NCBI GenBank assembly: GCA_015233465.1
Contig: JADFXP010000022.1
Location: 1 to 51,405 of the forward strand
Source of the DNA: Candidatus Magnetominusculus dajiuhuensis
Lineage (GTDB): Bacteria > Nitrospirota > Thermodesulfovibrionia > Thermodesulfovibrionales > Magnetobacteriaceae
Reading direction: 5' to 3'
DNA length: 51,405 bases
Position 1 is the first letter of the stretch. The number at the start of each line of letters is the position of its first letter. The notes below the pieces were generated by a model. The model saw only the letters and a list, made by a program, of their open reading frames with translations. It was not told where the DNA came from and did not search any database. Shown here in pieces: positions 43,399-51,261 of this stretch. The position numbers were made by a program, and so were the translations under genes.

Positions 43399-44633
43399 TT
43401 ATTTAATACCTCTCTAAAAACTTGTGAATATTTATCCGCGCAAACCTTTAAAGAAAAATTCTCTATAACATTTGTCCTGCAATTTTCTGATAATCTTCTT
43501 CTAAGGACTTCATCTTGACATAGCTTGATGATTCCATTATTAAAATCATTAAAATCATTTTTAATTGCAAGATAACCAGTTTGATCATTTATAACAACCT
43601 CACCGCATCCTCCAACATCAAAAGTAATAGGAGGTACTCCGCAAGACATCGTTTCTATCAACATATTTGGAAGATTATCTGCTTGAGTTGGAAATATAAA
43701 TACATCCGCAGCATTATAGATAATGCTTCTAAATATATCAAGGTCTACACTGCCAAAATATTTATAAGGCAAATAATCAGGAATTTTAGAAATAATAGAG
43801 CTTGTATCAGCCCCCATAAGTATTAAAAATATATCATTTTTAACAACAAAATCTCTGGTTATAGACTCTATAAATAATGAAAACCCCTTCCTCTCATCAC
43901 TTATATCAGCAGCTCCAAAACAAACGATATTTTTATCTTTAGGGAGGTTCAATATTTCTCTGCTTAATTCTTTATCGAGTGGTTTCAGATTATCAGTATT
44001 AATTGGATTATAGATATGATAAACCTTTTTATTTTCAAATAGAGGACTCTCTTGAATAATATTTTGCATCCACTTTGAACATGTAACTCCAGTTAGATTT
44101 GATTTACTATATATGTTTTTCTTATGTTTCCAATGAAAATGTGGTCTATCAACAACAATATTTTTATACCAGCGGCTATCAGAACAATCCTTACATCCTG
44201 TCTTCCAATTATCACAATCATATGTAAAATAACACCCACCTGTTATATACCACATGCCTTGCATGGTAATAACTATAGGCGCTATTTTACTTAATTTTTT
44301 TATCAATGGATATGAGAAGAAATTTCCATGAATATCGTGTAGGTTTATTATGTCAACGTCTTTTAGATATGGGTGTGTAAATATTTTTAAGTTTGATAAA
44401 AGCCAGTAACCTTGCGCAACAGTAGATTCAATAAATAAAACATTAAATATCTTCTCAAATTTCCTAAAATTCTTGCTGACAATAGTTGAAACTTCGCTAT
44501 CATTACCAATCTTATCACCGCATAATAAATATGTATCAATATCAGTATAATCGCGCAAGCTCTTATAGATAGAATAACCTGCCAGAGCAGATCCGCCTTT
44601 TATATCATATTTTCCGATAATCAGTACCTTCAT
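43395..44633 (-). CDS. GT4-family glycosyltransferase
   Basis: A 412-residue GT-B glycosyltransferase. The start ATG at 44633 (MKVLIIGKYDIKGGSAL) follows GAGAG; a TTG at 44642 overlapping rmlA is less likely. The N-terminal half has the cysteine-rich segment GGCYFTYDCDNWKTGCKDC (about 132-150), a feature of a subset of capsule and O-antigen GT4 enzymes that probably binds a metal. The C-terminal half has the GT4 core ADVFIFPTQADNLPNMLIET, then MSCGVPPITFDVGGCGEVV with the E-x7-E type motif. It is co-transcribed with rmlB, rmlA and the DegT gene. By position it is expected to transfer the amino sugar or another sugar onto a surface glycan. The exact donor and acceptor are not known. Confidence 0.88.
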   Translation of the reverse strand: MKVLIIGKYDIKGGSALAGYSIYKSLRDYTDIDTYLLCGDKIGNDSEVSTIVSKNFRKFEKIFNVLFIESTVAQGYWLLSNLKIFTHPYLKDVDIINLHDIHGNFFSYPLIKKLSKIAPIVITMQGMWYITGGCYFTYDCDNWKTGCKDCSDSRWYKNIVVDRPHFHWKHKKNIYSKSNLTGVTCSKWMQNIIQESPLFENKKVYHIYNPINTDNLKPLDKELSREILNLPKDKNIVCFGAADISDERKGFSLFIESITRDFVVKNDIFLILMGADTSSIISKIPDYLPYKYFGSVDLDIFRSIIYNAADVFIFPTQADNLPNMLIETMSCGVPPITFDVGGCGEVVINDQTGYLAIKNDFNDFNNGIIKLCQDEVLRRRLSENCRTNVIENFSLKVCADKYSQVFREVLNK

Positions 44634-44638
44634 TTCTC

Positions 44639-45529
44639 TCAACTTTGCATTGATTTAATATTTATAAGATCAAGTAAATAACGTCCATATGCTGTTTTTT
44701 TTATGGGTTTTACTAAATCCATCAATTGATTTTTCGTGATAAATTTCTTTCTATAAGCGACTTCTTCAGGGCAGCCGATTTTGAGCCCCTGACGCTCTTC
44801 TATGGTTTGAATAAAGCTGCCAGCTTGTAATAAAGAGCTATGAGTTCCAGCATCCATCCAAGCTGCCCCGCGTCCTAGTATTTCGACAGATAATTGTTTT
44901 TTCTTTAAATAAATTTTATTAATATCTGTAATTTCTATTTCACCATTTATAGACGGTTTTATTTGAGACGCAATATTTATAACCTGATTATCATAAAAAT
45001 ATAGTCCAGGTACTGCATAATTTGACTTTGGTTTCTTAGGTTTTTCTTCAAGAGATAAAATATTATTATTATCATCAATCTCAGCAACTCCATATTGTTT
45101 AGGGTTTTTCATATAATAACCAAATATCTTTGCACCCCCTTGTAATGTAAGTAGTTTTGACGACCGCTCCATAAGACCAGTAAGACCTTCGCTATAAAAA
45201 ATATTATCACCTAAGATCAGACATACGGAATCATCTCCAATAAAAGATCTGCCAATGATAAATGCCTCAGCTATTCCTTTAGGATTTGCTTGTTCTGCAT
45301 AACTAATGGATATTCCCCATTGCGAACCATCTTTGAGCAGATTTCTAAATAATGGAGCATCATGAATTGTTGTAATAATTAATATATCCCTAATACCTCC
45401 CAGCATAAGTGTAGTGAGAGGATAATATATCATAGGTTTATCATAGACAGGCAGTAATTGCTTGCTGAGAGATAAAGTCAAAGGATATAACCGAGAACCT
45501 GTCCCTCCAGCTAAAACAATTCCTTTCAT
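44639..45529 (-). CDS. rfbA: Glucose-1-phosphate thymidylyltransferase RmlA
   Basis: RmlA makes dTDP-glucose from glucose-1-phosphate and dTTP, the first step of deoxysugar synthesis in the cytoplasm. The 296-residue enzyme opens MKGIVLAGGTGSRLYPLT, the nucleotide-binding GGxGTRLxPxT motif. It contains KQLLPVYDKPMIYYPLTTLM, LILGDNIFYSEGL (about 103-115, metal Asp) and FGYYMKNPKQYGVAEID (about 136-152). EEKPKKPKSNYAVPGLYFYD and RGAAWMDAGTHSSLLQAG complete the family profile. It lies 10 bases after rmlB and its stop overlaps the alternative TTG start of the glycosyltransferase. RmlC and RmlD are not in the window, so rhamnose itself is not indicated. Confidence 0.96.
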   Translation of the reverse strand: MKGIVLAGGTGSRLYPLTLSLSKQLLPVYDKPMIYYPLTTLMLGGIRDILIITTIHDAPLFRNLLKDGSQWGISISYAEQANPKGIAEAFIIGRSFIGDDSVCLILGDNIFYSEGLTGLMERSSKLLTLQGGAKIFGYYMKNPKQYGVAEIDDNNNILSLEEKPKKPKSNYAVPGLYFYDNQVINIASQIKPSINGEIEITDINKIYLKKKQLSVEILGRGAAWMDAGTHSSLLQAGSFIQTIEERQGLKIGCPEEVAYRKKFITKNQLMDLVKPIKKTAYGRYLLDLINIKSMQS

Positions 45530-45539
45530 ATCGTAACGC

Positions 45540-46550
45540 CTAAATAATTTGCTGAGTTAAGGGGCTATGCTCCCTTTTTTTGAGGTACCAATCAATAGTT
45601 GTCTTTAAGTTTGTATCAAAATCCTTAGCAGGTCTCCATTTTAATTCTCTTTCTATCTTGGTTGAATCAACTGCATAACGCAAATCATGGCCTAATCTGT
45701 CTGTAACATTTGAAATCTGCTCTTTAACATTATATTGTAATATATCTGAAAGTAAATCACAAATTTTATTAACTAAATCAATATTTTTCCATTGATTTCT
45801 GCCCCCAATATTATAGGTTTCACCGCTTTTCCCTTTATGAAATACCATGTCAAGCGCATTACAATGATCTTCTACAAATAACCAATCTCTAATATTTTGA
45901 CCGTTTCCATAGACAGGAATTTTATCTCGTGAAATTGCAGAGCGGATTACAGTTGGGATGAGTTTTTCATTATTTTGGTTTGGTCCAAAATTATTTGAAC
46001 AGTTTGTAATTATAGCATTCATTCCATAGGTATAATGATATGCCCTGACTATATGATCGCTTCCTGCCTTAGTTGCTGAATAAGGAGAATTAGGGCGGTA
46101 AGGTGTCTGCTCACTAAAACTTCCGCTCTCCAAAGATCCAAAAACCTCATCAGTAGAGATATGCAAGAACCTATTTTCTTTAAATGTAAGTTTATCTTTA
46201 TTCCATAATTGACGGCATTCTTCTAATAGATTAAATGTACCTAATACATTTGTTAAAACGAAGATTTCTGGCCCTTTTATAGAATTATCAACATGTGACT
46301 CAGCGGCTAAATGAATAACTCCTTGAGGAATAAATTCTCTCAGGACATCTTTTAGGTGATTTCTATCAACAATATCAGCCTGAATAAATCTATAATTGGG
46401 ATTACTTGTAACAGGGTTAAGGAAATCAATATTAGCAGCATAGGTCAGATTGTCTAAATTTAAGATAATATCATCAGGATGATGCTTAAACCAATGAAGG
46501 ATTAGATTGCTCCCGATAAAACCAGCGCCGCCGGTAATCAGAATCCGCAT
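45540..46550 (-). CDS. rfbB: dTDP-glucose 4,6-dehydratase RmlB
   Basis: RmlB converts dTDP-glucose to dTDP-4-keto-6-deoxyglucose with bound NAD. The 336-residue SDR protein has the NAD-binding ITGGAGFIGSNLI (residues 4-16), HLAAESHVDNSI (about 80-91), HISTDEVFGSL (about 129-139) with Thr-Asp-Glu catalytic residues, and the YSATKAGSDHIVR Tyr-x3-Lys pair (about 157-169). The NCSNNFGPNQ and GRNQWKNIDLV blocks are normal. The start ATG overlaps the panB stop by one base (TAATG). It opens the rmlB-rmlA-GT4-DegT surface-sugar unit. The 4-keto sugar it makes is the substrate of the DegT aminotransferase at the end of the same unit. Confidence 0.97.
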   Translation of the reverse strand: MRILITGGAGFIGSNLILHWFKHHPDDIILNLDNLTYAANIDFLNPVTSNPNYRFIQADIVDRNHLKDVLREFIPQGVIHLAAESHVDNSIKGPEIFVLTNVLGTFNLLEECRQLWNKDKLTFKENRFLHISTDEVFGSLESGSFSEQTPYRPNSPYSATKAGSDHIVRAYHYTYGMNAIITNCSNNFGPNQNNEKLIPTVIRSAISRDKIPVYGNGQNIRDWLFVEDHCNALDMVFHKGKSGETYNIGGRNQWKNIDLVNKICDLLSDILQYNVKEQISNVTDRLGHDLRYAVDSTKIERELKWRPAKDFDTNLKTTIDWYLKKREHSPLTQQII

Positions 46551-47351
46551 TATTTAAAGCTCTCATCAACGGAAGGGAAAATGCCCTTTTTAACGTCTTC
46601 AATATAAGCCGAAACTCCAGAGACTGCCAGTGGTTTGAGATGGGCATATCTCCTTACAAACTTTGGAGTAAATCTGTCAAAAAGTCCTATAACATCATGC
46701 AGCACCAGTATCTGACCATCGCATTCAGGTCCTGCCCCAATTCCTATCAAAGGAATTTTTAGCGTATCAATAATCTGTTTAGTTAATATAACAGGTACTG
46801 CTTCAAGGACAATACTAAAACAGCCTGCCTCTTCGAGTTTAATTGCACTTTCAATTAGAAGTTGTTTAGCCTCATCTGTCTTTCCTTGAACCTTAAATCC
46901 GCCCATGATATTTATTGATTGAGGGGTGAGCCCAATATGCCCCATTACTGGAATTCCAGCTGAAATAATGGCTTTAATCTGAGGGACAATCTCAATTACC
47001 TCCTTCAATCTTAATTGCATGAGCCCCGCCTTCTTTGATAAATCTTCCTGCATTTCTAACAGCATCTTCTATAGAAATTTGATAGGACATAAAGGGCATA
47101 TCCCCAATGACCATAGCGTTTATGGCAGCGCGGCTGACCATCTTTGTATGATAAATCATCTCATCCATTGTAACAGGCAAGGTTGTATCAAAGCCTTGAA
47201 CTACCATTGATAAAGAATCTCCAACAAGTATAGCGTCAATCCCTGCCTCATCAACGATACGGCCAAAGGTGTAATCATAAGCTGTTATAAGGGCTATTTT
47301 TTCAGCGTTTTGTTTCTTTTTGAAAAAGTCATTTATAGTTATGCGTGCCAT
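46550..47351 (-). pseudogene. panB: panB (ketopantoate hydroxymethyltransferase) interrupted by a frameshift
   Basis: Two overlapping frames together encode a full PanB, which makes ketopantoate for coenzyme A. The 5' frame (47351-46992) carries [38 protein letters not shown] and MPFMSYQIS, and ends in [16 protein letters not shown]. The 3' frame (to 46550) continues [28 protein letters not shown], with GIGAGPECDGQILVLHDV later. The reading frames join at 46996-47003, where GGAGGTAA is present once. Two tandem copies would restore KIEGGKEVIEIV in a single frame, so the lesion is most simply explained by loss of one 8-base repeat unit. It could be a genuine mutation or an assembly or read error. 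If real, pantothenate would have to be imported or made by another enzyme. Confidence 0.85.
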
Positions 47352-47390
47352 TATTATTCCTTTGCAGAGGGGGCTAATACCAGCCCTGAT

Positions 47391-47576
47391 TTATTTATGC
47401 CACTCTGCTATACGATTTATCATTTCTTTATTAGAGATAGTCTTATTTAAACGAGAATCATCTAATCCCTTTTCAACCATAAATGAAAAGGTTAATTCTT
47501 TAAGAATCTCTTCATAAGTGCTGTCATCAGGCAGGCTATATATTATTTCAACCATTTTTTCTTTAATAGATGACAT
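47391..47576 (-). CDS. Small antitoxin-like protein
   Basis: A 61-residue protein beginning MSSIKEKMVEIIYSLPDDST at ATG 47576, which has GGAG six to seven bases upstream; the longer frame to 47588 starts with TTG and is not needed. The pattern EIIYSLPDDSTYEEILKELTFSFMVEKGL resembles short proteins paired with RelE/ParE-like toxins (E....LPDD.T..E....L....I..GL...). No toxin-like ORF is adjacent. The stop is 39 bases before the panB start. A HicB-like ORF lies 42 bases upstream, so two antitoxin-like genes sit in tandem without evident toxins. The family assignment is by pattern only. Confidence 0.55.
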   Translation of the reverse strand: MSSIKEKMVEIIYSLPDDSTYEEILKELTFSFMVEKGLDDSRLNKTISNKEMINRIAEWHK

Positions 47577-47630
47577 TTTAAACTCCAATTATAAGAACAA
47601 TATTATTTCACTTTTATATTTTATAACAAA

Positions 47631-47789
47631 TCAATTTACTTCTTCCATCATTAACTTATACACTTCTTTGATATTATTCTCTAATTCTGCCAGCGTCTCG
47701 CCTTGACTAAAAACTCCAGGTATTTCTTTTAGTTTACCAACATACCAATTATCATCAATCCAATACTCAAGATTAAAATTTCTTAACAT
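47631..47789 (-). CDS. Orphan HicB-like protein, 52 residues
   Basis: A short minus-strand frame from ATG 47789 to TGA 47631. It encodes a compact HicB-like domain: LEYWIDDNWYVGKLKEIPGV (residues about 7-26), then FSQGETLAELENNIKEVYKLM (about 27-47), matching the strand, P.G.....G.T..E...N..E....-pattern of UPF0150/HicB proteins. It is shorter than most HicB proteins and has no DNA-binding extension. No HicA partner is adjacent. The ribosome site is weak. It lies divergent from the UvrD-family helicase gene across a 122-base gap. Confidence 0.65.
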   Translation of the reverse strand: MLRNFNLEYWIDDNWYVGKLKEIPGVFSQGETLAELENNIKEVYKLMMEEVN

Positions 47790-47870
47790 GGGCAATCTTC
47801 AATTAATAAATATTAATAACTATTTAATATACTAACATAAATCAATATTCAATTCAAATTCTTTATCCAG

Positions 47871-47899
47871 TTGATTTTTTACAACCCTTTTGCTATCCT
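47871..47899 (+). promoter_or_regulatory. Possible promoter of the helicase gene
   Basis: TTGATT (47871-47876), 17 bases, and TATCCT (47894-47899) preceded by TGC give a plausible extended -10 promoter. The expected start near 47906 is only a few bases from the ATG at 47912, which would make a nearly leaderless message and places the GAGAG ribosome site close to or before the start. Treat as tentative. Confidence 0.3.
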
Positions 47900-47911
47900 T
47901 GAGAGTATCCA

Positions 47912-49900
47912 ATGAACTTACAAGATGAAATAAATCAGCTCAACCCTATGCAGAAAAAGGCGGTGTTAAATACAGAAGGCCCTATGCTTGTCTTGGCTGG
48001 GGCAGGCTCTGGCAAGACCCGTGTGATTACAGTGCGGACTGCACATATACTAAATCTTGGCACTTCCCCTGAAAACGTCCTTGCAGTGACATTTACAAAT
48101 AAATCCGCTCAAGAGATGAAACGCAGGGTATCATCCCTTTTAGGCAGAGGCAATTCTAAGGGACTGATGGTATCAACATTTCACTCGTTATGTCTGTCTA
48201 TATTAAGAAATAATGCAAAACATATCGGTTACAAAAATAATTTCTCCATATTTGATACATCAGATCAACTCTCTGTCATAAGGAACATTCTCTCTGATAT
48301 TAAATTTGTCGATAAAAATTTCAAGGCTGACTCAATCTTAGAAAAAATCAGCCTTATGAAAAATACAGACCCGCTTAATCAAACAAATCCTCTCTCAAAA
48401 TACGACCCTTTATATGATGTCCTTGAAATTCTCTTTCCACGCTATGAGGAAACCATTAAGACGCTGAATTCTATGGACTTTGATGACCTAATCGTTAATA
48501 CCATTAAATTATTCAAAGGCAATCCTGAAGTATTGGAGAAATATTCTAATAAATATAGATACATAATGGTTGATGAATATCAAGATACTAATACTGTTCA
48601 ATATCAATTGATAAAGCTGCTTGCACACCCTCGTGAGAACCTTTGTGTTGTAGGAGATGATGATCAGTCAGTTTATGCGTGGAGGGGCGCAAATCCCGGA
48701 AATATCTTAAATTTTGAAAAGGATTATCCAGATGCAGTAGTTATACCATTGGAACAAAATTATAGATCCACAGGAAATATTCTAACAGTGGCGAATTCAG
48801 TTATAAAAAATAATAAAAAACGCATGGAAAAAACCCTTTGGACAGACAAAGGACAAGGCGCAAAGGTTTATATCATGAAGGCAAGCGATGAGATTGACGA
48901 GGCGCAGTGGACGGTTCAGAGGATTTCAACCCTTGCCCTTGAAAAGACCCTGCAATATGAATCATTTGCAATAATGTACAGGGCTAATATTTTTTCAAAG
49001 TTATTTGAGGCAGAACTCCGAAATCTCCGAATCCCTTATACAGTAATTGGTGGCACAAGTTATTTTGACCGCAAGGAGATACGCGATATTATTGCATATC
49101 TGAAATTAATCGCTAACACAGATGATTCAGTAAGTCTATTAAGAATCGCTAATATACCAAGACGCGGGCTTGGCAATACTACTATAAATCAGCTAAAGGA
49201 ACATGCTGATAATAATAATATCTCGCTCTTCAATGCCTTTGCAGCATCAAATAACCCTCATGCAGTAGAATTTACCGAACTCATCCATCATTATAAAGAA
49301 ATCTTTGCAACAGGGAAAGATATGCACACAGCACTTACAAGTTTAATAAAAGAGATCGATTATAATGAATACATCTATAGTTTGTATAAATCTAATACAA
49401 TCGCAATGAAACGAATAGAAAATGTCACAGGATTTGTTGATACTGTAGAGCGGTTTTCAGGAGATGGAGCGATAATGCTGACAGAATTATTAGAGAGGCT
49501 TGCGCTAAATGATAATCCATTTGAATCTAAGGAAGAACATGTTGGTGTAACGTTAATATCGCTTCATTCAGCAAAGGGGCTTGAGTTTCCAGTGGTCTTT
49601 ATTTCAGGTGTAGAGGACGGGATAATTCCACATAAGAAATCAGTAGTTATCACAGGTGGATTAGAGGAAGAGAGAAGGCTTTTTTATGTAGGGGTAACAA
49701 GGGCGATGCACATGTTGTTTTTGACATATACATCGTTTAGGAAAAAATACGGCAAGTCAAGCCCTTCCATGACATCAGCATTTATTGATGAACTGCCTAA
49801 GGCTGCTATTAAATATGTCAATAGAAATGAGGATAATGCTATGGAAGATGATCAGGCGGTAAAGGCGCATATGGAGAGGATTAGGAAGATTTTAGGGTGA
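47912..49900 (+). CDS. uvrD: UvrD/PcrA/Rep-family DNA helicase
   Basis: A 662-residue superfamily 1A ATP-dependent 3'-5' DNA helicase used in repair and replication restart. LNPMQKKAVLNTEGPMLVLAGAGSGKT has the Q motif and Walker A (residues about 11-37), TFTNKSAQEM is motif Ia, and VDEYQDTN (about 212-219) is the Walker B. VVGDDDQSVYAWRGA (about 237-251) is motif III, EQNYRST motif IV, VTLISLHSAKGLEFPVVF (about 538-555) motif V and EEERRLFYVGVTRA (about 577-590) motif VI. The C-terminal RNA polymerase-binding extension of PcrA is short. It could be annotated pcrA, uvrD or rep; the distinction is not visible. It is transcribed alone, divergent from the HicB-like gene. Confidence 0.93.
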   Translation: MNLQDEINQLNPMQKKAVLNTEGPMLVLAGAGSGKTRVITVRTAHILNLGTSPENVLAVTFTNKSAQEMKRRVSSLLGRGNSKGLMVSTFHSLCLSILRNNAKHIGYKNNFSIFDTSDQLSVIRNILSDIKFVDKNFKADSILEKISLMKNTDPLNQTNPLSKYDPLYDVLEILFPRYEETIKTLNSMDFDDLIVNTIKLFKGNPEVLEKYSNKYRYIMVDEYQDTNTVQYQLIKLLAHPRENLCVVGDDDQSVYAWRGANPGNILNFEKDYPDAVVIPLEQNYRSTGNILTVANSVIKNNKKRMEKTLWTDKGQGAKVYIMKASDEIDEAQWTVQRISTLALEKTLQYESFAIMYRANIFSKLFEAELRNLRIPYTVIGGTSYFDRKEIRDIIAYLKLIANTDDSVSLLRIANIPRRGLGNTTINQLKEHADNNNISLFNAFAASNNPHAVEFTELIHHYKEIFATGKDMHTALTSLIKEIDYNEYIYSLYKSNTIAMKRIENVTGFVDTVERFSGDGAIMLTELLERLALNDNPFESKEEHVGVTLISLHSAKGLEFPVVFISGVEDGIIPHKKSVVITGGLEEERRLFYVGVTRAMHMLFLTYTSFRKKYGKSSPSMTSAFIDELPKAAIKYVNRNEDNAMEDDQAVKAHMERIRKILG

Positions 49901-49921
49901 GGGGTGAGGGTTTTACACTTG

Positions 49922-50006
49922 TTAAATATTCAGGAGCAGGTGCCCTCTGGGACACCTGCTCCCGCACAGAAAGAAATCTTAAAAAATAGTTCAATATATT
50001 TTTGAA
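49922..50006 (+). repeat. REP-like palindromic element, copy 2
   Basis: Core palindrome 49933-49962 with the same arms as copy 1 (one C in the loop, CTCT for CTTT), preceded by TTAAATATTC and followed by CGCACAGA and a second stem TTCAA-N7-TTGAA ending at 50006. About 85 bases of similarity with copy 1 in the same orientation. The left boundary of the TIR gene cassette: the Pho-box-like promoter begins 11 bases after it. Confidence 0.75.
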
Positions 50007-50017
50007 TTTTTATTGAT

Positions 50018-50052
50018 TTGTCATCAAATTGTAACATAGGCTATGCTATAGT
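50018..50052 (+). promoter_or_regulatory. Pho-box-like promoter of the TIR/membrane gene pair
   Basis: TTGTCAT (50018-50024), CAAA, TTGTAAC (50029-50035), 11 bases, then TATAGT (50047-50052) preceded by TGC. This has the same 7-4-7 direct repeats and 11-base distance to the -10 as the element at 12121-12155, and as the classical Pho box. Transcription would start near 50059, giving an untranslated leader of about 95 bases before the TIR gene at 50155. Confidence 0.6.
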
Positions 50053-50154
50053 ATAAACAAGTGAAAATATAAATAGACAGTTTTTGGTTAGAATTATATT
50101 AATTGAAATAGTGTCTATAACCATTTTCATTAACTATTCTTTTAGGAGGCTGAA

Positions 50155-50589
50155 ATGGGTAACAAAATGCACGTTTTTGTCAGTTTTGATTACGATAATG
50201 ATAATAATTACAAAAATTTACTTAAAGCATGGGACGCTAACCCTGAATTTGATTTTCACTTTAGCGACCTTTCTGCAAAAGAAATACAATCAAAGTCTGT
50301 AAGCGTAGTTAAAAATGTTTTGTCTCGAAAGATCAATGATGCAAATTATACACTCGTTATAGTTGGAAAAGATGCTAATAAACAACATAAAGACCACAAA
50401 GACATAGGATATAAAAACTGGCAAAATTATGAAATTGCAAAGAGTAAAGAACACGGAAATAAGCTTATAGCAATTAAGCTTGACAAGAATAATGAGTCAC
50501 CAGAAGAACTATTAAACTCTTGTGCAATTTGGGCTATGAGCTTTACACTAGATGCCATATTAAAGGCAATGAAAACAGCTGTTAAGTAA
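50155..50589 (+). CDS. TIR-like domain protein (ThsB / MTH538 type)
   Basis: A 144-residue cytoplasmic protein made of a single TIR-like domain. The first strand HVFVSFDYDNDNNY (residues 6-19) is followed by WDANPEFDFHFSDLSA (about 26-41), then YTLVIVGKDA (about 65-74) and the block NWQNYEIAKSKEHGNKLIAIKL (about 88-109); Glu93 in YE is at the position expected for the catalytic glutamate. This is the short MTH538/DUF1863-type TIR used by ThsB in Thoeris systems to make NAD-derived signalling molecules. Strong GGAGG lies before the ATG. The next gene begins two bases after the stop and encodes a membrane protein. No ThsA-type SIR2 or macro domain is present, so this is not a complete known Thoeris system. 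Confidence 0.75.
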   Translation: MGNKMHVFVSFDYDNDNNYKNLLKAWDANPEFDFHFSDLSAKEIQSKSVSVVKNVLSRKINDANYTLVIVGKDANKQHKDHKDIGYKNWQNYEIAKSKEHGNKLIAIKLDKNNESPEELLNSCAIWAMSFTLDAILKAMKTAVK

Positions 50590-50591
50590 TT

Positions 50592-51185
50592 ATGGAGCAG
50601 TCTGAAAAACTCAAAAACCTTTATTCTCATTACAAAGATACATATGATATTCATCGTGAATCCATAAAGCAACGCGACAGAATGTTTTATGGACTCTTGA
50701 TTGTTATAGCTTTATTTGCACTCCAAACATATTCTAACGAAATTGTAACGAGTGCAGTTAATGATTATCTCAATAAATATGTGAATGTCCGACTAAGCAA
50801 TGATGTAGGCTTTATTTCAACATTATTATGGTTTGTCCTATTTGGGCTATCCATAAAATATTTCCAAAAAGTTGTTGAAATAGAGAGACAATATGTATAT
50901 TTACATTACTTAGAGGCAGAATTAAATTATTTTTATAATGGAAGTTCCGTTTTTACAAGAGAAGGGAAAATGTACTTAAAGGATTATCCATTATTTTATA
51001 GCTGGGTTTGGCTTTTTTATACTGTGATTTTTCCTTTATTAATTTTAATTTTCGTGATTATCCAGATTGTTAGCGAAATAAAAATCAAAAACCAGAATTT
51101 ATTTATTGATTTATTATGTTGTGGCATCATTATAATCTCCACAGTATTATATATGTTTTGGTTGCACATAGTGCGAAAAGATTAA
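50592..51185 (+). CDS. Four-helix membrane protein, candidate effector of the TIR gene
   Basis: A 197-residue integral membrane protein of unknown family. A charged amphipathic N-terminal segment with YSHYKDTYDIHRESIKQRDRMF (residues about 11-32) leads into helix 1 (about 31-47); helices 2 (about 72-91), 3 (about 136-160) and 4 (about 170-192) follow. A cytoplasmic segment between helices 2 and 3 contains VVEIERQYVYLHYLEAELNYFY (about 94-115). No enzyme domain, signal peptide or known ligand-binding domain is visible. It begins two bases after the TIR stop without its own ribosome site, so it should be coupled and made in proportion to the TIR protein. In other two-gene defence systems such a protein disrupts the membrane when a signal is made; that role is inferred. 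Confidence 0.7.
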   Translation: MEQSEKLKNLYSHYKDTYDIHRESIKQRDRMFYGLLIVIALFALQTYSNEIVTSAVNDYLNKYVNVRLSNDVGFISTLLWFVLFGLSIKYFQKVVEIERQYVYLHYLEAELNYFYNGSSVFTREGKMYLKDYPLFYSWVWLFYTVIFPLLILIFVIIQIVSEIKIKNQNLFIDLLCCGIIIISTVLYMFWLHIVRKD

Positions 51186-51205
51186 ATACAGGCCGATATC
51201 TCATA

Positions 51206-51250
51206 GCGGGAGCAGGTGTCCCAAAGGGCACCTGCTTCTAAATGTTTGAA
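51206..51250 (-). repeat. REP-like palindromic element, copy 3, inverted
   Basis: Read on the minus strand: AAACATTTAGAAGCAGGTGC, then the loop and the CACCTGCTCCCGC arm. Core 51238-51209. The same bulged hairpin as copies 1 and 2, in opposite orientation to them, with AAACATT before the core as in copy 1. It lies 12 bases after the RAYT stop codon and 21 bases after the membrane protein stop. Confidence 0.75.
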
Positions 51251-51261
51251 CATCTCAAAGT

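Noticed and set aside
46550..47351. Programmed frameshift in panB
   Set aside because: No slippery heptamer or downstream structure is seen at the junction, and the loss of one tandem 8-base unit explains it better.
50084..50302. A 72-residue ORF in the leader of the TIR gene
   Set aside because: It begins with TTG, overlaps the TIR gene in another frame and has no ribosome site or family resemblance.
50155..51185. Calling the TIR pair a Thoeris system
   Set aside because: No SIR2-, SLOG- or macro-domain ThsA is present; only the TIR half is recognisable.
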